Assembly: GCA_038063075.1 (NCBI GenBank)
Contig: JBBTVW010000052.1
Coordinates: forward strand, 1 to 17,335
From: JACQHJ01 sp038063075
GTDB lineage: Bacteria > Patescibacteriota > Microgenomatia > Levybacterales > UBA12049
Direction: 5' to 3'
DNA: 17,335 nt
Shown here: positions 5,636 to 12,345 of the stretch, one piece after another
Layout of the letters: each line of letters opens with the position of its first letter
Numbering within the stretch: the stretch's first letter is position 1
Notes under the pieces: model-generated
Told to the model about the DNA's origin: nothing
The model's input: the letters and a program-made list of their open reading frames with translations, nothing else
Database searches by the model: none
Program-made: the position numbers and the translations under genes

Positions 5636-6540
5636 GCTGCTTTGGCAAGATGTCTATAAACCCCTTGTAGGCGTGGAGGAATAAGTTGTACAACTTTTCC
5701 TGCTAGTACTTCGTCTTTTTCGCCATTTGTTAGTCCTCTAAGCTCATCGCCATCTGATCGTACAGGCATTCCGACTCTTACTATTGTTAAACTTGGATCA
5801 GGCAACAATAGTCCTTCAATAACAGATGATATTGGAGGCCTCTTGTCTCCTTTTATAATATTAAGAGAGCCATCAATACCCATTGGGATATATATAACTT
5901 TACCTGTTGCATGTTCTCCAAATGCCGTAAAAGTTGCCAATGAGCCTTTTGCAAAGGGTTGCATGCCATTAGGTCGTCCATCAGGATCGCTTCTTCCTCC
6001 TTGGACAGTTCCTTCAGGATAGAGAATGATTCCTTTATACCCTGCTTTTATATTTCGCAGCATCTCTTTTGTAAATTCCCGTCTGTTTAGGGGAATATCA
6101 TATTCATCTCTATCTTTTACTCTAGACATATCTACGGGGGTAATACGATTTTGCTCAAGTATTGGCCAAACGCTTTCATACATTATGGTTAATAGAGCAT
6201 CTTGTGCTCCATTTCCAACAGAAATAGCTATCGGCATAAGAACTCCTTTACTTTGTTTTTCTTGTGGTAAAACCGAATTTATGGCAAATGTGGCCTCCCT
6301 AATGACTCTAGATTCTGCCATTGGGTCAAAATGTGAAATGTGATTAGAATAAAAAAGAAAAAAATAATTTTCAAGTGCCGCCTGTTTAATAACCGAGGAA
6401 AACCCTTCTGGATAAATTATTGGTGACGCTTCAGTAATTCTTTCAGCAAAATAACGAATAAGAGGTTTTCCATGTCTAAGTATAAAATCAGGTGCAGCTT
6501 TCCTTAAATTAAAACGTGCTCTATCATGCTCCACACCCAT
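5632..6540 (-). CDS. PlsC-like glycerolipid acyltransferase
   Basis: 302 residues. The acyltransferase motifs are present: NHISHFD with His67 and Asp72 (the HxxxxD catalytic pair), YPEGT at 174-178 followed by GGRS (phosphate-binding motif III), and VIYIPMGIDGS (215-225, motif IV). Members of this family transfer acyl chains to lysophosphatidate or related glycerolipids at the inner face of the membrane. The spacing between motifs I and III (about 107 residues) is longer than in E. coli PlsC (about 70), and no membrane helix is evident, so the acceptor may differ. Cells of this kind usually cannot build fatty acids, so remodelling of scavenged lipids is a reasonable inference. The gene has no close operon partner: it converges on dcd with a four-base overlap and diverges from tmk across 89 bases. 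Confidence 0.75.
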   Translation of the reverse strand: MGVEHDRARFNLRKAAPDFILRHGKPLIRYFAERITEASPIIYPEGFSSVIKQAALENYFFLFYSNHISHFDPMAESRVIREATFAINSVLPQEKQSKGVLMPIAISVGNGAQDALLTIMYESVWPILEQNRITPVDMSRVKDRDEYDIPLNRREFTKEMLRNIKAGYKGIILYPEGTVQGGRSDPDGRPNGMQPFAKGSLATFTAFGEHATGKVIYIPMGIDGSLNIIKGDKRPPISSVIEGLLLPDPSLTIVRVGMPVRSDGDELRGLTNGEKDEVLAGKVVQLIPPRLQGVYRHLAKAA

Positions 6541-6589
6541 AATAATTTGTTAGTTTACCACAAAAACAAAATTTGTGATATTTTGCTTA

Positions 6590-6619
6590 TTGAAAAGGTT
6601 AGTTACTTTGTTATATATT
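6590..6619 (+). promoter_or_regulatory. Probable promoter of the tmk operon
   Basis: TTGAAA (6590-6595) and TATATT (6614-6619) are separated by 18 bases; TATATA two bases earlier gives a spacing of 16. The ATG of tmk is at 6630, so any leader would be only a few bases long. No Shine-Dalgarno sequence is seen. Confidence 0.5.
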
Positions 6620-6629
6620 TTTGTTTGAT

Positions 6630-7333
6630 ATGGCAGGAGTTAAAAAGAATAAATTTATTGTTATTGAAGGCAATGATGGATCAGGTAAGACTACTCAGTT
6701 TAAGCTTCTTCTAAAATATCTAAAAGATAAAAAAATACAAACGAAAACAATGGATTTCCCAAGATATTATGATTCTTTCTTTGGTAAATTCTTAGCAGAG
6801 TTTATGAGGGGAGAGCATGGAAAATTAGAAAATATNNNNNNNNNNATATAAACCCCTATCTTTTAACATTTCCATTTGCACTAGACAGAGCAACTGCAGC
6901 AAATATTATTAATAAGTGGAGAAAAAGTAACTACTTCTTAGTTTTTAATAGATATGTCACTTCAAATCTTGCTCATCAATCAGGTAGACTTTCTACAAAA
7001 AAAGAAAGGAAAAAGTTTGTTGATTGGAATATGTATTTTGAATATAAAATAAATAAATTACCACAAGAAGACACAGTTGTTTTTCTTCATGTTCCATATA
7101 AGTATTCACTTAAGCTTATGGAAAACAAATCAAGAGGAGAGAGAAAATATATGAATGGAAATAAAAAAGATATTCTAGAAAAAGATTTGGAATACATTAA
7201 AAATGCAGAAAGTGCATATCTTGAGCTTTCTAAAAGATTTCCCCATTGGATAAAGATTGAATGTGTTAAAAATGGTAAACTTAGATCCGTTGAAGATATT
7301 CATCAAGAGATTAAAGAGGTTTTAAAAATATGA
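6630..7333 (+). CDS. tmk: Thymidylate kinase, reading frame split by an assembly gap
   Basis: The enzyme phosphorylates dTMP to dTDP. The P-loop GNDGSGKTT (14-22), FPRYYDSFFGKFLAEFMRGE, NPYLLTFPFALDRA and a basic lid segment KSRGERKYMNG fit the family. The frame before the gap ends ...GKLEN and resumes in another frame at I-NPYLL. Removing the ten Ns plus a duplicated ATAT (6836-6849, 14 bases) joins the frames to GKLENINPYLL and gives an intact protein of 229 residues, so the gene is not truly broken. The usual Asp-Arg-Tyr motif reads NRYVTSNLAHQ, with Asn (AAT at 6947) in place of Asp. The TGA stop overlaps the dut start by four bases. The ATG at 6630 is preferred to a TTG at 6621. Confidence 0.88.
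6836..6845. other. Run of ten Ns (scaffold gap inside tmk)
   Basis: Ten undetermined bases. The four bases before (ATAT, 6832-6835) and after (ATAT, 6846-6849) are identical, so two contig ends that truly overlap were probably joined with a placeholder. Nothing is likely to be missing. Confidence 0.9.
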
Positions 7334-7758
7334 AATTAAAAATTAAAAGAATTGATAAGAGCCTAGAACTACCAGAATATAAAACAAAAGGAGCTGTTGG
7401 TTTTGATTTAACAGCAAGAGTGGAAACAGTTGTAAAGCCCTTTGAAGTAACCTTAATACCACTTAATATTGTTGTAAAAGTTCCAAAAGGATATAGCTTA
7501 CTTCTTTTTTCCAGAAGTTCAACTCCAGGCAAGAAAGGCTTAATGGTAGCAAATGGAGTAGGTGTTATCGATTGGGATTATAGTGGAGAGGAAGATGAAG
7601 TAAAACTGGCTGTTTTAAATTTTACAAAAAAACAGGTAAAAGTAGAAAAAGGAGAAAGGATTGCTCAGGCATTAATTGTTAAAGTATTAGTGCCAAAGTT
7701 TTTGGAGGTTAAAAAAATGGATTTAAAATCAAGAGGAGGATTTGGATCAACAGGATGA
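7330..7758 (+). CDS. dut: dUTP diphosphatase (dUTPase)
   Basis: 142 residues, a normal trimeric dUTPase. It hydrolyses dUTP to dUMP and pyrophosphate, keeping uracil out of DNA and feeding thymidylate synthase. All five motifs are visible: GAVGFDL (21-27), SRSS (61-64), GVIDWDYSGE (78-87, with the catalytic Asp81), GERIAQ (108-113) and the C-terminal glycine-rich GGFGSTG (136-142). The start ATG overlaps the tmk stop, and the TGA stop overlaps the ATG of the following Nudix gene, so translation is probably coupled along the operon. A GAGG lies 10 bases before the ATG and could be a weak ribosome site. Confidence 0.95.
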   Translation: MKLKIKRIDKSLELPEYKTKGAVGFDLTARVETVVKPFEVTLIPLNIVVKVPKGYSLLLFSRSSTPGKKGLMVANGVGVIDWDYSGEEDEVKLAVLNFTKKQVKVEKGERIAQALIVKVLVPKFLEVKKMDLKSRGGFGSTG

Positions 7759-8171
7759 ACTTTAAAAACTTTCATATAGGGATAAAAGCAGTAATAGTAA
7801 ACGACGGTAAGGTTTTAGTTTTAAGGGGTTTTTTAAGTGATGGAAGAATGAGTCATGATTTGCCAGGTGGAAGACTAAATGAAGGAGAAGGAATTAAAGA
7901 GGGCTTAACAAGAGAATTAAAAGAAGAATTAGACTTAGATGATTTTGTTTTAAAAGATTTACTTTTTGCAGTTGAGAAAAAAAATTACAATAAAAACGGA
8001 TCAAGCTTAATTTACTTATTTTATAAAGTAGATGCAAAAATCTCAGAAGTTAAATTAAGTAAGGAACACGTAGAACACAGATGGATTATGAAAGGAGACC
8101 TTGATGAGATCGTTAAAAATAAAGAACATGTAAATGATGGATTAATAGAAGTATTAGAAAAAGTATTATAA
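7755..8171 (+). CDS. Nudix hydrolase (first of two)
   Basis: 138 residues. The Nudix box spans residues 39-61: Gly39, Glu45, then RELKEELDL, with all metal-binding glutamates present. The late glycine of the consensus (REUxEExGU) is Asp60. Nudix enzymes cleave nucleoside diphosphates linked to another group; the substrate cannot be read from the motif. Its position between dut and thyA, with a four-base overlap on dut and a two-base gap to thyA, suggests a deoxynucleotide triphosphate or a damaged nucleotide as substrate. That is inference from context. Confidence 0.85.
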   Translation: MNFKNFHIGIKAVIVNDGKVLVLRGFLSDGRMSHDLPGGRLNEGEGIKEGLTRELKEELDLDDFVLKDLLFAVEKKNYNKNGSSLIYLFYKVDAKISEVKLSKEHVEHRWIMKGDLDEIVKNKEHVNDGLIEVLEKVL

Positions 8172-8173
8172 AT

Positions 8174-9109
8174 ATGGTAAAAACTTTAGGAGCTGAACAA
8201 CAATATCTAAATCTTCTAAAAGATATTTCAAAAAATGGAAAGTTTAAAGACGACAGAACAAAAACTGGTACTAAATCTGTTTTTGGAAGACAGCTTCGAT
8301 TCGATTTATCAAAAGGTTTTCCTCTTTTAACAACAAAGAAAGTTTTCTTAAAAGCAATTATCTATGAACTCTTGTGGTTTTTAAAAGGAGAGTCAAATAT
8401 TAAATATCTTGTAGATAATGGTGTTCATATTTGGGACGAGTGGCCATACAAGTTTTATAAAAATAATACTAAAGATAAAAAAATATTAACAATGGAAGAG
8501 TATTTAGAAAAAGTTAAAAGTGATAAAAGTTTTGCAGATAAATGGGCAGATCTTGGGCCAATTTACGGAGTTCAATGGAGACATTGGAAAAAACAGGGAA
8601 AAGGCGAGGTTGATCAAATAAAAAATGTCATAGATAATATCAAGCTTTCAATAAATAAACCTAACCATAGTGAATCCAGACGTTTGATTGTATCGGCATG
8701 GAATCCTGCCGAAACCGAACAAATTGCTAAAGCTGGTGGTCTTCCTCCTTGCCATACTCTTTTTCAATTTTACGTAAATAATGGAAAACTTTCCTGCCAG
8801 CTTTATCAAAGAAGTGCAGATCTATTCTTAGGAGTTCCGTTTAATATTGCTTCCTATGCGTTACTAATTATGATGGTAGCTCAAGTTACAAATCTAAAGC
8901 CTGGAGAATTTGTTCATACTTTTGGTGATGTCCACATTTACTCAAATCATATAAAACAAGTAAAAGAACAATTAAAAAGAAAACCAAAAAAACTTCCTAA
9001 GATGGAATTAAATAAAAATATTAAAGATATTTCTAAATTTAAATTTGAAGACTTCAAGCTTTTAGATTACGATCCTTATCCGCCAATAAAAGCAGTAGTT
9101 GCGGTATAA
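8174..9109 (+). CDS. thyA: Thymidylate synthase
   Basis: 311 residues. It methylates dUMP to dTMP with methylene-tetrahydrofolate as both carbon donor and reductant, releasing dihydrofolate. The catalytic Cys193 lies in LPPCHTLFQF. DRTKTGT (27-33), GPIYGVQWRHW (128-138), SRR (168-170), QRSADLFLGVPFNIASY (212-228) and DVHIYSNH (252-259) are all present, and the C-terminus PIKAVVAV fits. Compared with the 264-residue E. coli enzyme there is an extra segment at about 95-125, after HIWDEWPYKFY, at the same place as the insertion in Lactobacillus casei thymidylate synthase. It starts two bases after the Nudix stop and has no ribosome site. Confidence 0.96.
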   Translation: MVKTLGAEQQYLNLLKDISKNGKFKDDRTKTGTKSVFGRQLRFDLSKGFPLLTTKKVFLKAIIYELLWFLKGESNIKYLVDNGVHIWDEWPYKFYKNNTKDKKILTMEEYLEKVKSDKSFADKWADLGPIYGVQWRHWKKQGKGEVDQIKNVIDNIKLSINKPNHSESRRLIVSAWNPAETEQIAKAGGLPPCHTLFQFYVNNGKLSCQLYQRSADLFLGVPFNIASYALLIMMVAQVTNLKPGEFVHTFGDVHIYSNHIKQVKEQLKRKPKKLPKMELNKNIKDISKFKFEDFKLLDYDPYPPIKAVVAV

Positions 9110-9110
9110 T
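9105..9110 (+). promoter_or_regulatory. Possible -10 box before the second Nudix gene
   Basis: A perfect TATAAT overlaps the thyA stop codon and ends nine bases before the ATG at 9119, the same distance as at other leaderless starts here. No -35 box is recognisable at 16-18 bases, so this may be chance. Confidence 0.25.
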
Positions 9111-9118
9111 TTATTTAT

Positions 9119-9595
9119 ATGAATGAAAGAGCTAGAAGATCTAATGGTAGGTCAAAAAATGTTTTACAAACTGCAGCTGTAGTGTTATTTAGAGATGGTC
9201 ATGTTCTTGCAGTTAGAAACGGTGCAGGTACAACTCTTGGTGAAGGAGTGCGTAGTCTTCCTGGCGGAAGAGCAAATAATGGCGAATCAGATCTTGAAAC
9301 TGCTCAAAGAGAGTTTGAAGAGGAAACAGGTCTTAGGGCAAAAAGATTAGTTGAATATCCAGGTAATTATTTTTTTGTAGATAAAATGAGAATTAATGGA
9401 GGAGTTGTTCCTGCTTCTTTTAGAGTTTTTCTTTGTACTGATTATGAAGGAGAGGTTAGGCCTGAGCCAAGTGGAGAAACAGTGCCAGAATGGATTCCTC
9501 TTAAGGATTTTCATTTTCTTCATCATACAGGACCAAATCAGGGAGCAGCTGTTTTTAATGCACAAAGACACTTAGAGGAAAGAACTAATGATTAA
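9119..9595 (+). CDS. Nudix hydrolase (second)
   Basis: 158 residues. A textbook Nudix box covers residues 50-72: Gly50, Glu56, then REFEEETGL. The N-terminus is basic and hydrophilic. LQTAAVVLFRDGHVLAVRN starts the fold, and the late VPEWIPLKDF segment matches the usual W..l.el strand. The substrate is unknown. It is not a close copy of the first Nudix protein outside the box, so the two probably act on different compounds. It lies nine bases after thyA, and its end overlaps the folA start by eight bases (ATGATTAA), which ties it to folate and thymidylate metabolism; dihydroneopterin triphosphate is one candidate substrate but nothing in the sequence selects it. Confidence 0.88.
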   Translation: MNERARRSNGRSKNVLQTAAVVLFRDGHVLAVRNGAGTTLGEGVRSLPGGRANNGESDLETAQREFEEETGLRAKRLVEYPGNYFFVDKMRINGGVVPASFRVFLCTDYEGEVRPEPSGETVPEWIPLKDFHFLHHTGPNQGAAVFNAQRHLEERTND

Positions 9596-10067
9596 TATTA
9601 TTGCAGCAATTGATTCAAAAAAAGGAATAGGGAAAGATAATAAACTTATCTGGCATATTAGTGATGATCTAAAAAGATTTAAAAGTTTAACCTTAAATCA
9701 TCCAATTATTATGGGTAGAAAGACATTTCAATCAATTGGAAAAGCTTTGCCTCAAAGAACAAATATTGTTATAACTAATGATCCAAATTTTACTGCAGAA
9801 AATGTAGTAATAGTCAGCTCAATAGAAGAGGCAATTACAAAAGCAAAAGAATCAGAAGGCTTTGAAGAGATTTATATAATTGGGGGAGGGCAGATTTACA
9901 AACAGGCTCTAGATAAGGATTTAGTAGATAGGCTTTATTTAACTTTAGTTGAGGGTGATTTTAAAGCAGATACTTTTTTTCCAGATTATTCTAATTTTAA
10001 GCTGGTTTTTAAGGAAAATCAGGTTGTAGGCGATTATAAATTTAGCTTTGTAATTTTAGAGAAGTAA
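9588..10067 (+). CDS. folA: Dihydrofolate reductase
   Basis: 159 residues, the size of the E. coli enzyme. It reduces the dihydrofolate released by ThyA to tetrahydrofolate with NADPH. IAAIDSKKGIGKDNKLIWH (5-23) is the start with the Met20-loop region. Asp27 in SDDLKRFK is the expected catalytic acid. IIMGRKTFQSIG (40-51) and IYIIGGGQIYKQAL (95-108) bind cofactor. The start overlaps the preceding Nudix gene. Together with thyA and glyA it closes the thymidylate cycle. Confidence 0.95.
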   Translation: MINIIAAIDSKKGIGKDNKLIWHISDDLKRFKSLTLNHPIIMGRKTFQSIGKALPQRTNIVITNDPNFTAENVVIVSSIEEAITKAKESEGFEEIYIIGGGQIYKQALDKDLVDRLYLTLVEGDFKADTFFPDYSNFKLVFKENQVVGDYKFSFVILEK

Positions 10068-10076
10068 TAATGTATA

Positions 10077-10105
10077 TTGCAATCAAAAACCTCATTTAAT
10101 ATACT
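10077..10105 (+). promoter_or_regulatory. Promoter of glyA, leaderless type
   Basis: TTGCAA (10077-10082), a 17-base spacer and TATACT (10100-10105) are followed after six bases by the ATG at 10112. The expected transcription start coincides with the A of the ATG. The promoter fills the only gap of note in the thymidylate block (44 bases). Confidence 0.65.
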
Positions 10106-10111
10106 CCAGTA

Positions 10112-11431
10112 ATGAACTTTCTTAAGAAAACAGATCCACAAATTTATAAGCTAATTTTAGAAGAAGAAAAAAGACAAAAAGAAGTCTTGGAAATGATTCC
10201 TTCAGAAAATTATGCTTCAAAAGCAGTAATGGAGGCGTTGGGTAGCGTATTAACAAATAAGTATTCTGAAGGGTACCCAAAGAAAAGATACTATCAGGGA
10301 AATAAAATAGTAGACGAAATAGAAATACTTGCTCAGGAAAGAGCAAAAAAGCTTTTTAAAGTTCCCTATGTAAACGTTCAACCTTTATCTGGGTCGCCTG
10401 CAAATGCTGCAGTTTACATGGCAGTTTTAAATCCAGGAGATAAAATAATGGGACTTTCTCTTTCATTTGGTGGACATTTAACCCATGGGGCTCCACTTAC
10501 TTTTTCAAGTAAATTCTTTAAGTCTGTTTCTTATGACTTAGGATATGACAGGTTTTTAGATTATGAGCAAATTGAAAAGCTAGCTCTAAAAGAAAAACCA
10601 AAGATTATAGTCTGTGGTTTTACTGCATACCCAAGAATAATAGATTTTAAAAGATTTGCCGAAATTGCAGATAAAGTAGGAGCTTATCTTTTGGCTGATA
10701 TCTCTCATATAACAGGTCTTATTGTAGCGGGCGTACACCCAAGTCCTGTTCAATACGCTCATATTATTACAACAACAACGCATAAGACCTTACGTGGCCC
10801 TAGAGGAGCCATGATTATGGTAACTGACAAAGGCTTAAAGAAAAACCCAGATCTTGCTAAAAAAATAGACTCAGCAATCATTCCTGGTCTTCAAGGTGGT
10901 CCACATGATAATCAGACAGCAGCTATAGCAGTAGCTCTTCTTGAAGCTTCAAAACCCTCCTTTAAAGAGTATGGCAAACAAGTAGTTAAAAATAGTAAGG
11001 CATTAGCTAAGGAACTTATCAAGCATGGGTTTGATTTAGTAAGTGGGGGAACAGATAACCATTTAATATTAATAGATTTAAAGAATAAAAAAGTGAATGG
11101 TGCAGTTGCTGCACTTGCTCTTGAAGTAGCAGGAATAGTTTTAAATAAAAATGGTGTACCATTTGATACAAATCCACCTTTTTATCCATCAGGAATTAGA
11201 CTTGGAACTCCGGCTATTACAACAAGAGGCTTAAAAGAAAAAGATATGGTAAAGGTAGCAAATTGGATAAATAGAGCAGTTATGGAAGTTAAAGGTTTAG
11301 ATTTGCCAGAAGAAAAGCAAGAAAGAAAAAAAGTTTGGTTAGAGGTTAAACAAGAAACTTTAAAAAATAAAAAGCTACTTATAATTGCAAAAGAAGTAAA
11401 AGAATTTACTGCCAAATTCCCCATATATTAA
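10112..11431 (+). CDS. glyA: Serine hydroxymethyltransferase
   Basis: 439 residues. This PLP enzyme converts serine and tetrahydrofolate to glycine and 5,10-methylene-tetrahydrofolate, the carbon donor for ThyA. Lys225 in TTTTHKTLRGPRG is the PLP lysine; LADISHITGL (194-203) holds the cofactor-contacting Asp and His. MIPSENYAS near the N-terminus and YSEGYPKKRYYQG (51-63) are family hallmarks. It is slightly longer than the 417-residue E. coli GlyA, through small insertions. It has its own promoter, with the start codon at the predicted transcript end, so it can be expressed apart from the folA group. The following gene starts two bases after its stop. Confidence 0.96.
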   Translation: MNFLKKTDPQIYKLILEEEKRQKEVLEMIPSENYASKAVMEALGSVLTNKYSEGYPKKRYYQGNKIVDEIEILAQERAKKLFKVPYVNVQPLSGSPANAAVYMAVLNPGDKIMGLSLSFGGHLTHGAPLTFSSKFFKSVSYDLGYDRFLDYEQIEKLALKEKPKIIVCGFTAYPRIIDFKRFAEIADKVGAYLLADISHITGLIVAGVHPSPVQYAHIITTTTHKTLRGPRGAMIMVTDKGLKKNPDLAKKIDSAIIPGLQGGPHDNQTAAIAVALLEASKPSFKEYGKQVVKNSKALAKELIKHGFDLVSGGTDNHLILIDLKNKKVNGAVAALALEVAGIVLNKNGVPFDTNPPFYPSGIRLGTPAITTRGLKEKDMVKVANWINRAVMEVKGLDLPEEKQERKKVWLEVKQETLKNKKLLIIAKEVKEFTAKFPIY

Positions 11432-11433
11432 TT

Positions 11434-12342
11434 ATGGCAAGACATATTGAGACAGGTAGGCTAGGTGATTCTCGAACAAAAGTTAGATCTTTAGAAGTTG
11501 TCGAGCCAAGAAAGAAAAAGTCAATCCCAAAAAGACCTCCACAACGAGTAGTAGAAAAGAGATTGTCTCCATTACAAGTTAGAGTTAAACAATATTTAGA
11601 TGCTGCATATTTAAGAGGACAAAGAAAAAAAGAACGTCAAGATGCTAGCGTAGAAGCACGTACTGGTCTTACTGGTATAAGACTATTAAATGCATTTATA
11701 GATACCAATGATTTTCAGAGATTTTATGAAATTGCAGTAAAAGAATCTTTAAAAGGTGCAAGTTGGGATGAAGATTATCCTAAGTTTAGAGGTGCTTTAT
11801 TTCAAGCAGTTGTTTTAGAACATTTGAAAAAAACACAGCTAGATTCAGCACAAGTATTACTTATTGGAAAAGATGTTACTAAGTTTAGTCTAATTGTTAA
11901 TCCTGGAAAGACTATTATTGATCACCCATATAATCAACAGGGTATAGATCATAGATATGTTCCTGATTTTTTGGTTCTTGGCTTAAATAACGGTAAAGTA
12001 GGAATAGATGAATATGGGGAAATAAGTTTATCATCAGATCCTGATAAATATATGCCTCAACTAAGTGGATTCTTGCACGAGAAAAGTAGGTTAGGTTCAT
12101 TAATGAAAGAAGCAAGGTTTAGAATAATTACTCCAGATATAGGTACTCCGCTTGCAATGCAAGTTGTACCCGGAATTGAACATGTTGATACTGACATTAT
12201 ACCTTTTACGTATCCCGAGTTTAGTAATTTCGCACAAGGGGTTAATGTAGATTATAGAAAGACTCCTGAGGGTTTAACCCTAAATCAAATAAGAAGAGAA
12301 GCGCAATCTAGAATAGGTGAACCTCAATTTTATAGACAATAA
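11434..12342 (+). CDS. Unknown protein, possible PD-(D/E)xK-type fold
   Basis: 302 residues, with no signal peptide or membrane segment. Residues 1-70 are strongly basic (KKKSIPKRPPQR and RGQRKKERQD), as in nucleic-acid-binding tails. The remainder is mixed alpha/beta. Some points recall PD-(D/E)xK nucleases: Glu129 in FQAVVLEHLKK on an early helix, then VPDFLVL (Asp178), a turn, and VGIDEYGEI (Glu193). The expected lysine after the second acid is not obvious, so an enzyme of this type is only a suggestion. The gene starts two bases after glyA and probably shares its transcript. Its end lies three bases from the end of the convergent surface-protein gene. I do not recognise the family. Confidence 0.7.
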   Translation: MARHIETGRLGDSRTKVRSLEVVEPRKKKSIPKRPPQRVVEKRLSPLQVRVKQYLDAAYLRGQRKKERQDASVEARTGLTGIRLLNAFIDTNDFQRFYEIAVKESLKGASWDEDYPKFRGALFQAVVLEHLKKTQLDSAQVLLIGKDVTKFSLIVNPGKTIIDHPYNQQGIDHRYVPDFLVLGLNNGKVGIDEYGEISLSSDPDKYMPQLSGFLHEKSRLGSLMKEARFRIITPDIGTPLAMQVVPGIEHVDTDIIPFTYPEFSNFAQGVNVDYRKTPEGLTLNQIRREAQSRIGEPQFYRQ

Positions 12343-12345
12343 TCT

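Noticed and set aside
6630..7333. tmk as a pseudogene with a frameshift
   Set aside because: The only break is at the N gap, and collapsing the duplicated ATAT restores the frame exactly.
7734..7739. AGGAGG before the first Nudix gene as a strong ribosome site
   Set aside because: It lies 15 bases from the ATG, too far, and encodes the conserved glycine-rich end of dUTPase.
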